From the NCBI GenBank assembly GCA_022448085.1, contig JAKUTH010000024.1:1-39039 (forward strand): DNA of 39,039 bases, written 5' to 3'. Position numbers and translations under genes: made by a program. Positions 1 to 7,669 of this stretch are shown in pieces. The stretch's first letter is position 1; each line of letters opens with the position of its first letter. Under the pieces are notes generated by a model. It worked only from the letters and a program-made list of their open reading frames with translations. It had not been told where the DNA came from and made no database searches. Source of the DNA: Pseudomonadales bacterium (lineage in GTDB: Bacteria; Pseudomonadota; Gammaproteobacteria; Pseudomonadales; Azotimanducaceae).

Positions 1-152
1 CCAAGCACGTGTCGGTGTTGTCGGACGCCACCACCGGTTGGCAGCATTTCGTCGAAGGAGGTACCGACGGTTTGCGACCAGTGATTGAGCACAGCGCTGC
101 AGTCACCATCGACGAACAGACCCACGTCGATGGCGGGTTTTGCGAGATTCAT
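1..152 (-). CDS. VOC/glyoxalase-family protein, N-terminal part (runs off the window edge)
   Basis: This is the first 50 or so codons of a minus-strand gene that begins with ATG at 152 and leaves the window at base 1. The visible start, MNLAKPAIDVGLFVDGD, followed by a DEMLPTGGGVRQHRH segment, resembles the first beta-alpha-beta module of VOC (glyoxalase/bleomycin-resistance/dioxygenase) proteins. In those proteins the His/Gln positions can be metal ligands. It is divergent from the amidohydrolase at 231, and the two starts are 78 bp apart and probably share a promoter region. The substrate cannot be judged from this fragment. Family assignment is moderately secure; function is not. Confidence 0.7.
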   Translation of the reverse strand, partial: MNLAKPAIDVGLFVDGDCSAVLNHWSQTVGTSFDEMLPTGGGVRQHRHVL

Positions 153-230
153 AGGCGTTAATGTACCTTAGATGGCAGAGTCGATGCGATTGGCGAAACT
201 CAATATGATTGACCGACAAAGGAGAACCTG

Positions 231-1382
231 ATGAGTACAGCGCTTGCCGAGATCCCCATTATTGATATTGATACCCATTTTACTGAGCCGAAGGATCTGT
301 GGTTGCGGCGAGCGCCCGCCAAGTTACGCGATGTCGCGCCGCGCGTTGCCGTGAATGCGGATGGAAAACAACAATGGGTTGTCGAGGATTTAACTCTCGG
401 TCCGCCGGGGTTTTGCGTTATCGATAAGCAAGGAGCCAAGACGTACGGAACGTTTTCGCTCGATAACTTCGAGGCCATGACCGATGCGGCGACTCTTCCA
501 GAAGCGAGGCTCGCATCGATGGACGAACTGGGCCTTGAGGTACAGATCCTATATCCAAATATCCTGGGATTCGCGGGCAGCCGGATCATGCAGGTGAAAG
601 ATCCGGACGTCCGTAATTTCTGCGTCACGGCATACAACGATGCCGTCGCCGATTTGCAATCCGATGGCAAAGGACGGTTATACCCTCAGGCTCTGCTACC
701 GTTTTGGGATCTGGAGTTGGCGGTACGGGAGCTCGAAAGATGTCACGATGAACTGTCGCTGACGGGTTTCACCATGACCGACGCTCCCGAACAATGGCAG
801 CTTCCCTACCTGCATGACGGTTTTTGGGACCCACTCTGGAGCACGGCCCAAGAACGTGGGTTGCCGGTGAATTTCCACATTGGGTCTGGCACCTCGGTGT
901 CTCCGTGGAAAGGACTTGGAAACAATCGTTCGCTTGCTGCCGTGTCAACGATGATGTTTATGAACAATATGCGTTGCCTCACCAATTTGATTTTCAGCGG
1001 GTTATTGGATCGTTTTCCCTCGCTGAATTTTGTTTCGGTGGAAAGTGGAGTGGGGTGGTTGCCGTTCATGCTTGAATCCTGCGAGTACCAGATGGACGAA
1101 AATCTGATCGATCGCGGTGGTCTTGAACTCCGCCCAATGGAATATTTCAAGCGGCAAATCTATGCGTCCTTTTGGTTTGAGAAAACAAGTATCGCGCACA
1201 CCGTGGAAGTTCTTGGGAATGGAAACATCATGTTTGAGACCGATTTTCCTCATCCGACATGTCTTTATCCGGGTGTTAGAGACCATGTTGAAGCGTGTTT
1301 GGGTGATCAGGATCGGCAGACGCAGGAAAACATATTGTTCCGCACGGCTGCCAACGTTTACGGCATCACATTGAATAACTAA
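231..1382 (+). CDS. Amidohydrolase-family TIM-barrel protein (ACMSD-like, amidohydrolase 2)
   Basis: A 383-residue cytoplasmic metal-dependent hydrolase or decarboxylase of the amidohydrolase_2 family, which includes 2-amino-3-carboxymuconate-6-semialdehyde decarboxylase and gamma-resorcylate decarboxylase. Visible landmarks are the N-terminal IDIDTHFTEP segment (normally DxHxxEP, so the first metal-ligand motif is slightly altered), the mid-barrel VNFHIGSG with its His, VESGVGWLPFMLE, and the C-terminal FETDFPHPT with the conserved Asp. ATG at 231 is preceded by AAAGGAG at good spacing. The CoA-transferase fusion follows 9 bases after the stop, so the two are probably co-transcribed. Two related proteins lie at 34396 and 35553. 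The family is clear. Whether this member decarboxylates or hydrolyses, and on what, is unknown. Confidence 0.85.
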   Translation: MSTALAEIPIIDIDTHFTEPKDLWLRRAPAKLRDVAPRVAVNADGKQQWVVEDLTLGPPGFCVIDKQGAKTYGTFSLDNFEAMTDAATLPEARLASMDELGLEVQILYPNILGFAGSRIMQVKDPDVRNFCVTAYNDAVADLQSDGKGRLYPQALLPFWDLELAVRELERCHDELSLTGFTMTDAPEQWQLPYLHDGFWDPLWSTAQERGLPVNFHIGSGTSVSPWKGLGNNRSLAAVSTMMFMNNMRCLTNLIFSGLLDRFPSLNFVSVESGVGWLPFMLESCEYQMDENLIDRGGLELRPMEYFKRQIYASFWFEKTSIAHTVEVLGNGNIMFETDFPHPTCLYPGVRDHVEACLGDQDRQTQENILFRTAANVYGITLNN

Positions 1383-1391
1383 CCAAGAGAT

Positions 1392-3764
1392 ATGGCGATG
1401 GGCGCAGCGCTGTTGCGCGGGTATCGGGTTGTCGAAATAGCCCACCCGCTTACCGAATACGCCGGCTTGGTGTTGGCTGGCCTTGGCGCCGATGTGTACC
1501 TGGTGGAGCCTCCGCAAGGGTCGACGACGAGGCAAAGGAACCCCCGGGTACCGGGAGCCGGTGATTCGGCAAGGGGGAGCATTGCCTTTCTCTCTCGCAA
1601 CACGAATAAAAAGAGCGTCGTGATCGATGCGTCGAACAGCGACGACAGGAATCTGCTCGATCGACTGGTCGAACGATCCGATGTACTGATCAAGAGTAGT
1701 GATTCCGAACTCGCTTCGTGCGTTGATGATGAGACTTTACCTACGGTCGTGACCATCACCGACAGGCGTCGACTGGGGACGTCATCCATCGTGAGTTTTG
1801 CGGCCAGTGGAGGACTGGCATCGAGCGGTTGGCCGCATCAAGCGCCATGCAATGCTCCTTCGTGGCTAGCGTTGGACGGGACATCGATTTATGCCGCGAC
1901 CATGGCGCTCATGGGTACCCTTGCGTACCGGCGTGGTGGCGGTTTAATGCGTTACGAAATTCCATTTGAGGAGGCGGCGGTCGCCGCAATTACGCCCTGG
2001 ACCCGGCCGTTGCATTCATACGGTATGCACGCTGCTGGTCAGGGTGTTGTCACGGCCCGCGTCGGCGCTGCAGCCTTACCGATCTACGAAGCGCTAGACG
2101 GTTATGTACGAGCACTGGCGGTGACCCCTGGGCAGTGGAACGCGTTTGTCGAAGTCCTCGGTTGCCCAGAGGACTTTGTTAATGGTCCTTGGGCAGATCC
2201 AACCTTTCGCATGGAAAACGCCGATGCGCTCTATATGGTCTGTTCCGAGATTACTCGTACGATGCGTGTGGACGACATGTTTCGGCGGGGCCAATCCCTG
2301 GGTCTCACCATAACCCCTGTTTATTCACTGAATGCATTTCGCGAGGATCCTCATGTCGCAGGCAGAGAGTTGTTTACTTCAATTGACGATCCTGAGTTTG
2401 GCACGCTTGAACTTATGCGGCCCCCGATTCGGATTGGGGAATCGAACGACAAGTCCATCGTTGTGCCGGCGCCTGCCCTCGGTAACGCCAATCTCGAAGT
2501 GCTTGAGATCGCCAAGGAGCCTCGCCCCGAAGCGGTGCCGTGCGTCGACGGAATGGATCCCGCCAGACCGCTGGTTGGGACACGGGTGCTGCAGTTAGGT
2601 GTTGGCGCCGTTGTTCCGGAGGCCGCATCGTTGCTTGGTCTTTTTGGTGCAGACGTGATCAAGGTGGAGTCGGCGACGCGTGTCGATTTTCTCCGGCAGA
2701 TGGGTCTGAACGGCTACATGGATGTCAACAACTGCCCGACCTTCAACCAGTTGAATCTGGGTACGCGTAGCGTCGCCGTTGATATGACACACGAGAGAGG
2801 CAAGAACCTAATTCGCGATTTGGCTGGGCATTGCGACGTCGTCATGGAAAATATGCGGGGCGGGGTTGTGGGCCGTTGGGGCCTCGACTACGAGGGTGCG
2901 AGTGCCGCACGCGGCGACGTCGTGTATCTAAGTAGTCAAGGACTAGGCCAAGGCCTGTACGATGGTTTTCAGACGTACGGCCCCAACCTGCAGACATTTT
3001 CGGGAGTCACGTCACAATGGTCGCATCCGGACGATCCGTATCCTGTGGGCACAAACCTCAACCATCCTGATCACATGGCCGGTAAACAAGCTTTGGTGCC
3101 GATGCTTGCCGCATTGATCAATCGCGATAGCAATGGGCTGGGGTGTTTTATCGAGGCGGCACAGTTTGAGACCGCCGCGTATCTGATTGGCGATCGTTTC
3201 TTGCAGCAGTTTTACGAAGACGGCGAAATTCGGCCGCTGGGTAATGCCAGCATCGACATGGCGCCCCACGGTTGTTACCAGGTCCAAGACGAGGATCGCT
3301 GGGTCGCGTTCGCCGTTGAAGACGACGCGCAATGGGCTCGCTTGCGAAGTACGTTGAATGAACCGTGGATGGAAGACGCAACGTACGCGACTGCGGCCGG
3401 CCGGCTTGCTGCGGCTAGTGAACTTGATGTTCGCTTCAGTGAATGGGCAAAGACCAAGCGCCTAGACGAGGTTGAAGAGATCATGCGAACCGCTGAGGTG
3501 CCTTGTTCGAGGGTCGTTACGGGGGACGATATGGCAGCCGATGAGCGCGCCCATGCATCGGGGTTTTTCCCGGCGGTTTCGCATCCATCAGCAGAAACGC
3601 GCTATTACACGGGGATCCCGGTTTTGTTGCGGGGACAAGGCCGGCCGGCGACGCGCCGACCGCCCATGTTGGGCGAGCATACCGAGCAGGTCCTATACGA
3701 AATACTTTGCCTCACGCCGAGTGAGGTGAATACCCTCATGGCAGAAAAAACCGTTGGCTGCTAA
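1392..3764 (+). CDS. Tandem-fused CaiB/BaiF (family III) CoA-transferase
   Basis: A 790-residue protein made of two complete family III CoA-transferase units, roughly 1-385 and 395-790. Each unit opens with the Rossmann-like strand: GADVYLVEPPQG in the first and GADVIKVES in the second. Each keeps the Asp that forms the acyl-anhydride with the substrate: Asp162 in LALDGTSIYAA and Asp560 in NHPDHMAGKQ. Both sit 18 residues before an Arg, as in formyl-CoA transferase. Ordinary CaiB enzymes are about 400-residue chains that dimerise as interlocked rings, so this is a covalent pseudo-dimer. It probably activates a carboxylic acid by moving CoA from a donor thioester. It follows the amidohydrolase gene by 9 bp, with a weak AAGAG site before ATG 1392. 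The acid substrate is unknown. Confidence 0.88.
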   Translation: MAMGAALLRGYRVVEIAHPLTEYAGLVLAGLGADVYLVEPPQGSTTRQRNPRVPGAGDSARGSIAFLSRNTNKKSVVIDASNSDDRNLLDRLVERSDVLIKSSDSELASCVDDETLPTVVTITDRRRLGTSSIVSFAASGGLASSGWPHQAPCNAPSWLALDGTSIYAATMALMGTLAYRRGGGLMRYEIPFEEAAVAAITPWTRPLHSYGMHAAGQGVVTARVGAAALPIYEALDGYVRALAVTPGQWNAFVEVLGCPEDFVNGPWADPTFRMENADALYMVCSEITRTMRVDDMFRRGQSLGLTITPVYSLNAFREDPHVAGRELFTSIDDPEFGTLELMRPPIRIGESNDKSIVVPAPALGNANLEVLEIAKEPRPEAVPCVDGMDPARPLVGTRVLQLGVGAVVPEAASLLGLFGADVIKVESATRVDFLRQMGLNGYMDVNNCPTFNQLNLGTRSVAVDMTHERGKNLIRDLAGHCDVVMENMRGGVVGRWGLDYEGASAARGDVVYLSSQGLGQGLYDGFQTYGPNLQTFSGVTSQWSHPDDPYPVGTNLNHPDHMAGKQALVPMLAALINRDSNGLGCFIEAAQFETAAYLIGDRFLQQFYEDGEIRPLGNASIDMAPHGCYQVQDEDRWVAFAVEDDAQWARLRSTLNEPWMEDATYATAAGRLAAASELDVRFSEWAKTKRLDEVEEIMRTAEVPCSRVVTGDDMAADERAHASGFFPAVSHPSAETRYYTGIPVLLRGQGRPATRRPPMLGEHTEQVLYEILCLTPSEVNTLMAEKTVGC

Positions 3765-3869
3765 TTTCGGAGTCGCACCGAAAACGTCGTTGTCTCGAGC
3801 CCCCAATGTTTCTGAATCCGTGTTTCAAAAAGTGAAACCCAAGATCGTTGCGGCTTTGACGATCACGTA

Positions 3870-3887
3870 CTCCCGTGGTCTCGGGAG
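3870..3887 (+). promoter_or_regulatory. Hairpin that could mask the ribosome-binding site of the TPR gene
   Basis: CTCCCG (3870-3875) pairs perfectly with CGGGAG (3882-3887) across a 6-base loop. The right arm is part of the purine-rich GGGAGGGGG that serves as Shine-Dalgarno for the ATG at 3897. If it forms in the mRNA, it would hide the ribosome-binding site. It could equally be a chance short stem. Confidence 0.3.
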
Positions 3888-3896
3888 GGGGCGGTT

Positions 3897-4448
3897 ATGA
3901 GTATTGATTCAGCTGCTCTGCTTATCGAGCAAATTATAATCACGATGATGACGACCGATGCAGGAGAGTCGTTGGAACTGGGGTCTCTTTTCGAGAAGCT
4001 TCAACTAGTGGAACCGGGGGAAGAGAGCCGACAGGTAGAAAACAGAATTTGGGAGGTTTGGTGTAACCACGAAGAACCGGTAGCAGTCGAGGCAATGGAA
4101 CACGTTGTCGCGGCTCTTAACCAAGGTTCGTTGGCCGACGCCAACGAAAGGCTAAACCACATGGTTAATCGGTGGCCGACATGGGCTGAAGCGTGGAACA
4201 AGCGTGCCACGTTGCGGTTTGTCGAGGAACGAGATCTCGAAAGCATGCAGGACATCGAGCGGACCTTACAGCTGGAGCCGCGGCATTTTGGCGCAATCAG
4301 TGGCTTTGGGCAGATATGCATGCGGGCCGGTGACGTTGCTAGCGCGGTAGTCGCGTTCGAGAGGGCTGTACGTCTTAATCCGAATTTCGAAGACATTCGA
4401 AAAGCGATTGCATACCTGGAACGAGAGCTCCCGAGGACCCTGCACTGA
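3897..4448 (+). CDS. TPR-repeat protein
   Basis: A 183-residue protein, probably soluble. The first 70 residues are acidic and resemble nothing I recognise. Residues about 75-175 form two to three tetratricopeptide repeats, with the typical pattern in WAEAWNKRATLRFVEERD and in AGDVASAVVAFERAVRLNP. Such small TPR proteins usually act as protein-protein adaptors. The ATG follows a strong GGGAGG site that lies in a possible hairpin. It sits 132 bp after the CoA-transferase and 62 bp before the MaoC pair. No partner can be named from context. An internal ATG at codon 17 is an alternative start. Confidence 0.75.
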   Translation: MSIDSAALLIEQIIITMMTTDAGESLELGSLFEKLQLVEPGEESRQVENRIWEVWCNHEEPVAVEAMEHVVAALNQGSLADANERLNHMVNRWPTWAEAWNKRATLRFVEERDLESMQDIERTLQLEPRHFGAISGFGQICMRAGDVASAVVAFERAVRLNPNFEDIRKAIAYLERELPRTLH

Positions 4449-4510
4449 TAACGAACGATGCCGGGGATGTTAGTATCGACGGTCGTCGCAAGAACTAGGG
4501 GAAAAGGGGT

Positions 4511-4957
4511 TTGGAAACGGATATTGAAGAACTTCGTTCGGGTTTTTTGAACGAAGAATTTGACGAAGTCACCTTCGAGATCGATGGTGAACGTTTTGCG
4601 GAATATGCGCTTAGCTGTGGCGAGCAAGCCCCTCGCTTTACCGACCCTGCACACGCCGACTTTCAGGCTCCGCCGACGTTTGTATCAACCCTGGTTGGGG
4701 GTCGATCGCTGCCGGTCGACTTTCCACGGCTGGGTGGCGTCGGCATGGACGCGGGAAAAGGGGTTGAGTGGATGGCGCCTATTCGGGCAGGGGCAACGCT
4801 AACTGGAAAATCGCACTTGCACGACATTTATACGAAAACCGGAAGATCGGGTCGCATGATCTTTCTCGTCACGCGGATGGAACTCTTTGATGAGGAGGGG
4901 GTTCATGTGGCGAATGCCGACACCAGGACGGTTATGAGGGAGAGGCCTAGTGAGTGA
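4511..4957 (+). CDS. MaoC-like FAS1-type dehydratase N-terminal-domain protein (hydratase subunit)
   Basis: A 148-residue single hot-dog domain of the MaoC_dehydrat_N / FAS1-like type. Landmarks are AEYALSCGEQAPRFTDPA, then a QAPPTFVSTL stretch, and MDAGKGVEWMAPIRAGATL, where the family usually has an HGEQ-type segment; the central helix region is acyl-CoA binding. In this family such a subunit pairs with a second MaoC subunit to hydrate 2-enoyl-CoA. The start is TTG at 4511: an in-frame TAG at 4496 excludes anything further upstream, AAAAGGGG gives a ribosome site, and there is no ATG before codon 78. Its last 8 bases overlap the next gene. Family members normally show NPRYTD here; this protein has APRFTD, consistent with a non-catalytic partner. 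Confidence 0.8.
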   Translation: METDIEELRSGFLNEEFDEVTFEIDGERFAEYALSCGEQAPRFTDPAHADFQAPPTFVSTLVGGRSLPVDFPRLGGVGMDAGKGVEWMAPIRAGATLTGKSHLHDIYTKTGRSGRMIFLVTRMELFDEEGVHVANADTRTVMRERPSE

Positions 4958-5372
4958 AACCGTAACGACTGTGAGCGATGTGGAATTCGGGGCTGAAATA
5001 CCGACGTTTACGCCAGATACCAGTCTCGAGAACGTTAAACGGTTTGGTAAGTTCGTTGGGTGGGGCGGTCCCCGATTTACCGATCATGAAGCGGCGCGGA
5101 AAGAGGGTTTTCCGGGCGCGTTGGTACCGGGCGTTATGAGCCAGGGATTTTTGGGGGCGATGATCCATCGATGGGCCCCATCGTCTGAAATTGTGGCCAT
5201 TGATACGGTGTTCCGAGCACCTGTACTAGTCGACGAGCCTCACCAGATTGTGGGCGTCGTCACGGACGTCGACGAAGAAGCCGGGTGCGTTGAAATCGAT
5301 ATTACGATCACCAACGAAGCCGAAGAAACGCGAGTTTTTGGAACGGCCACCGTCAAGCTACCGACGGGATAA
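4950..5372 (+). CDS. MaoC-like dehydratase subunit, overlapping its partner
   Basis: A 140-residue hot-dog protein starting at GTG 4950, inside the end of the previous gene (8-base overlap, so probably translationally coupled). It matches the MaoC fold: WGGPRFTDHEAARKEGF leads into the central-helix segment GALVPGVMSQGFLGAMI, then RAPVLVDEPHQIVG. In active R-hydratases the first motif reads D-x-N-P-x-H-x-D, with Asp and His catalytic. Here the equivalent is GPRFTD, so the His is Phe. With the partner also lacking His, the pair may bind an acyl-CoA without normal hydration, or use other residues. It is probably part of the same CoA-thioester route as the upstream CoA-transferase. Confidence 0.8.
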   Translation: MSETVTTVSDVEFGAEIPTFTPDTSLENVKRFGKFVGWGGPRFTDHEAARKEGFPGALVPGVMSQGFLGAMIHRWAPSSEIVAIDTVFRAPVLVDEPHQIVGVVTDVDEEAGCVEIDITITNEAEETRVFGTATVKLPTG

Positions 5373-5517
5373 GCCTCGGCAACGAGCGTGTTCGAGTGAT
5401 GTTAGGTGTCTTGGCCATTTGCGGCAAAGTGCATGCCTCAAAGGCAGCCCAGCGCATTCGGTATATCGCCGTTTATTACCCTTGACGGTCGTTGCTTCGT
5501 AGCTTAAAGCACGCTGC

Positions 5518-5533
5518 ATGAGCCTGGGCTCAT
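5518..5533 (+). terminator. Possible weak terminator hairpin after the MaoC pair
   Basis: ATGAGC (5518-5523) pairs with GCTCAT (5528-5533) across CTGG and is followed by the T-rich TATTCGATT. It lies in the 250-bp gene-free stretch 5373-5622, in which I see no other gene. The stem is short and the T-run is interrupted, so this is only a candidate. Confidence 0.25.
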
Positions 5534-5622
5534 TATTCGATTCATGGAACGCGACGCGGGCATAGCCTTTTGACGGGTAAGGGGATGCTAGGATTCGGGC
5601 TCATTTCAACAAGGAGCATAGT

Positions 5623-6438
5623 GTGGTTGGACGTTTGTCTGGGAAAGTGGCGGTGATTACGGGCGGAACCAGCGGTATTGGAGCTGCGACCGCGGAGCTG
5701 TTTGTTGCCGAAGGGGCTGAGGTATTGCTCACGGGCCGTTCGCGTGACAAAGGCAATGCTCTGGCCGAAAAGCTAGGGAACGCGGCCGTATACCACGAGG
5801 CCGACGTGACGCAAGAAGCGGACGTCAAGGCCACTGTCGATCAGGCACTGGACCGATTTGGAAAACTCGACATTTTATTCAATAACGCGGGAGGTCCAAC
5901 GCCAGGGGACGTGAACGATATTACTCCCGAGCAAATTCGATACGGCGTTGACCTCTTGCTCACCAGCGTCGCGCTGGGGATTCGCTACGCCATTGAGCCC
6001 ATGAAAGCTTCTGGCGGTGGGTCGATTATCAACAACTCGAGTATTGCGGGTCTCCGATACCGACAAGGTAATGTGCTTTATTCTGTCCTCAAGGCGGCGG
6101 TTTCACATTACACGAGGATGGCCGGTATCGAACTTGGTCCGCACAGCATTCGGGTCAACACAATTTCTCCGGGTGCGATTGCGACGCCTATATTCTGGGG
6201 CGGTTCGGCTCGAGCCAATACGCTTACCGATGAAGACAATGAGCGCAAGATGCAGAAATTGCAGGCCAACTTATCTCGTGCCACACCGCTACCTCGGAGC
6301 GGGTTGTCAATGGATATCGCGGAAGCTGCGCTGTTCCTCGCGAGTGATGCGGGCAGTTACGTCAATTGTCATGACCTCGTCGTGGACGGGGGGCGTACGT
6401 CAATGTTTATGGAGCCGCCGGTCCCGGGTTCTTCATGA
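5623..6438 (+). CDS. Short-chain dehydrogenase/reductase (SDR), classical type
   Basis: A 271-residue NAD(P)-dependent oxidoreductase. It has the cofactor motif TGGTSGIG near residue 14, NNAGG near 90, Ser in NNSSIAG near 139, the catalytic pair Tyr153 and Lys157 (YSVLK), and the usual PGAIATP and C-terminal VDGG segments. GTG at 5623 is preceded by AAGGAG at ideal spacing, and there is no in-frame ATG at the start. It likely oxidises or reduces a hydroxyl/keto group on a ring or acyl chain. The gene is single and convergent with the acyl-CoA dehydrogenase gene. The two tails overlap by 32 bp (6407-6438), which would give antisense 3' ends. Confidence 0.88.
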   Translation: MVGRLSGKVAVITGGTSGIGAATAELFVAEGAEVLLTGRSRDKGNALAEKLGNAAVYHEADVTQEADVKATVDQALDRFGKLDILFNNAGGPTPGDVNDITPEQIRYGVDLLLTSVALGIRYAIEPMKASGGGSIINNSSIAGLRYRQGNVLYSVLKAAVSHYTRMAGIELGPHSIRVNTISPGAIATPIFWGGSARANTLTDEDNERKMQKLQANLSRATPLPRSGLSMDIAEAALFLASDAGSYVNCHDLVVDGGRTSMFMEPPVPGSS

Positions 6439-7669
6439 CGTCGCGAAACGGACCAGTGTCCATGCGGGGCTCTTTCGGCATCCCGAGCACGCGCTCGGCG
6501 ATGATGTTGCGCTGAATTTCGTCCGTACCCCCCGCAATCGACGTGGCCGGGACCGAAATGAGAATTTCCGCGATCAATCCGGCTAACGGCCCATCCTCGT
6601 CTCCCAGCATGCTGTCACTTCCGCTGATCATGGTATGTACCTTGGAAGCCTGCCGGGCGACATGACTCGCAGCCAACTTACCTAAGGAACCTTCAGGCCC
6701 TTGGGGTCGACCCTGCTGTTGGGCGGCGCGGGCACGGCGAGCTGTCCACTCAGCCGTCCTGGCTTTGATCATCAGTTCGGCGATGGCTTGTCTGACGACG
6801 GGATCGTCAATTTTCCCCGTTTCAATGGCTCGCTCGAAGACCAGGTCCACCCGGCCAGCGCGTTGCGGATACCATTTGTATGGTTCCATAACGGTAGCTG
6901 TTTCATCACGTTCTTCGTCGTATATACGACCCTCGAGGTCGCGGTCCCGATACACCGACCGCAGCGCATCGGCGCTTCGACGTTCGTGCATTAGCGTGGT
7001 CATGGCAACTTTCCAGCCGTTGCCGATCCGATCCACTTGGTCCTCTGGAGCAACCACGGCATCGGTAAAAAACACCTGATTGAAAGACGCATGACCGTTC
7101 ATCTGCTTGAGCGGATGTACATTCACGCCGGGTTGACGCATGTCGATGACGAAGTAAGAAAGTCCGTCATGTTTGGGCGCCTCCCAATCGGTGCGCGCAA
7201 GAAGTAGCCCGTAATCGGCGTGGTGCGCGCTCGTAGTCCAGACTTTCTGACCGTTGATGATCCACTGGCTACCATCGAAGTCGGCTCTTGTGATGGCGCC
7301 GGCAAGGTCGGAACCGCTTCCCGGCTCGCTAAACAGTTGGCACCATGTATCTTCGCCCGTGAGGATGCGTCTAAGGTACCGAGACTTTTGGCTATCGTCA
7401 CCGTGTTCAAGAATCGTCGCAGCTGCTAACAGACGGATACCACTACGGGCCACGGTGACGGCGTTTATACGGGCGAATTCCTCATCCACGATCGGATTCA
7501 AAACCAAGGACAAGTCCTTCCCAAACCACTGCGATGGCCACGTGGGCATTCCCCAACCGGATTCGGCGAGTTTGGAACGCCATTCGATTAATGAGGCATT
7601 CGGATCCCAATTGGATTCGAGCCAAAGCCTTAGCTCATTACGAAGCTTCTCGCCGTCTAGGGGTTGCAT
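6407..7669 (-). CDS. Acyl-CoA dehydrogenase, FadE-type (likely catalytic subunit of a pair)
   Basis: An FAD-dependent acyl-CoA dehydrogenase of about 420 residues. It has the flavin/substrate loop FSEPGSGSDLAGAITRA, then NGQKVWTTSAHHADYG, and the C-terminal GGTDEIQRNIIAERVLGMP, a complete ACAD signature. I favour ATG at 7669, which shares one base with the stop of the upstream ACAD gene (TGATG) and has a GGTGG site. A GTG at 7681 would add four residues and give a 13-base overlap. The gene directly upstream encodes a second, shorter ACAD. Such adjacent pairs form heterotetramers in steroid side-chain degradation (ChsE-type, FadE28/29). The substrate here is not known. Confidence 0.88.
   Translation of the reverse strand: MQPLDGEKLRNELRLWLESNWDPNASLIEWRSKLAESGWGMPTWPSQWFGKDLSLVLNPIVDEEFARINAVTVARSGIRLLAAATILEHGDDSQKSRYLRRILTGEDTWCQLFSEPGSGSDLAGAITRADFDGSQWIINGQKVWTTSAHHADYGLLLARTDWEAPKHDGLSYFVIDMRQPGVNVHPLKQMNGHASFNQVFFTDAVVAPEDQVDRIGNGWKVAMTTLMHERRSADALRSVYRDRDLEGRIYDEERDETATVMEPYKWYPQRAGRVDLVFERAIETGKIDDPVVRQAIAELMIKARTAEWTARRARAAQQQGRPQGPEGSLGKLAASHVARQASKVHTMISGSDSMLGDEDGPLAGLIAEILISVPATSIAGGTDEIQRNIIAERVLGMPKEPRMDTGPFRDVMKNPGPAAP

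Noticed and set aside
4001-4654. Long minus-strand frame opposite the TPR and MaoC genes
   Set aside because: It is low-complexity and Ser/Arg-rich with no family resemblance, typical of an antisense shadow.
6017-6586. 189-codon plus-strand frame over the SDR tail
   Set aside because: It is out of frame with the clearly conserved SDR and has no recognisable domain.
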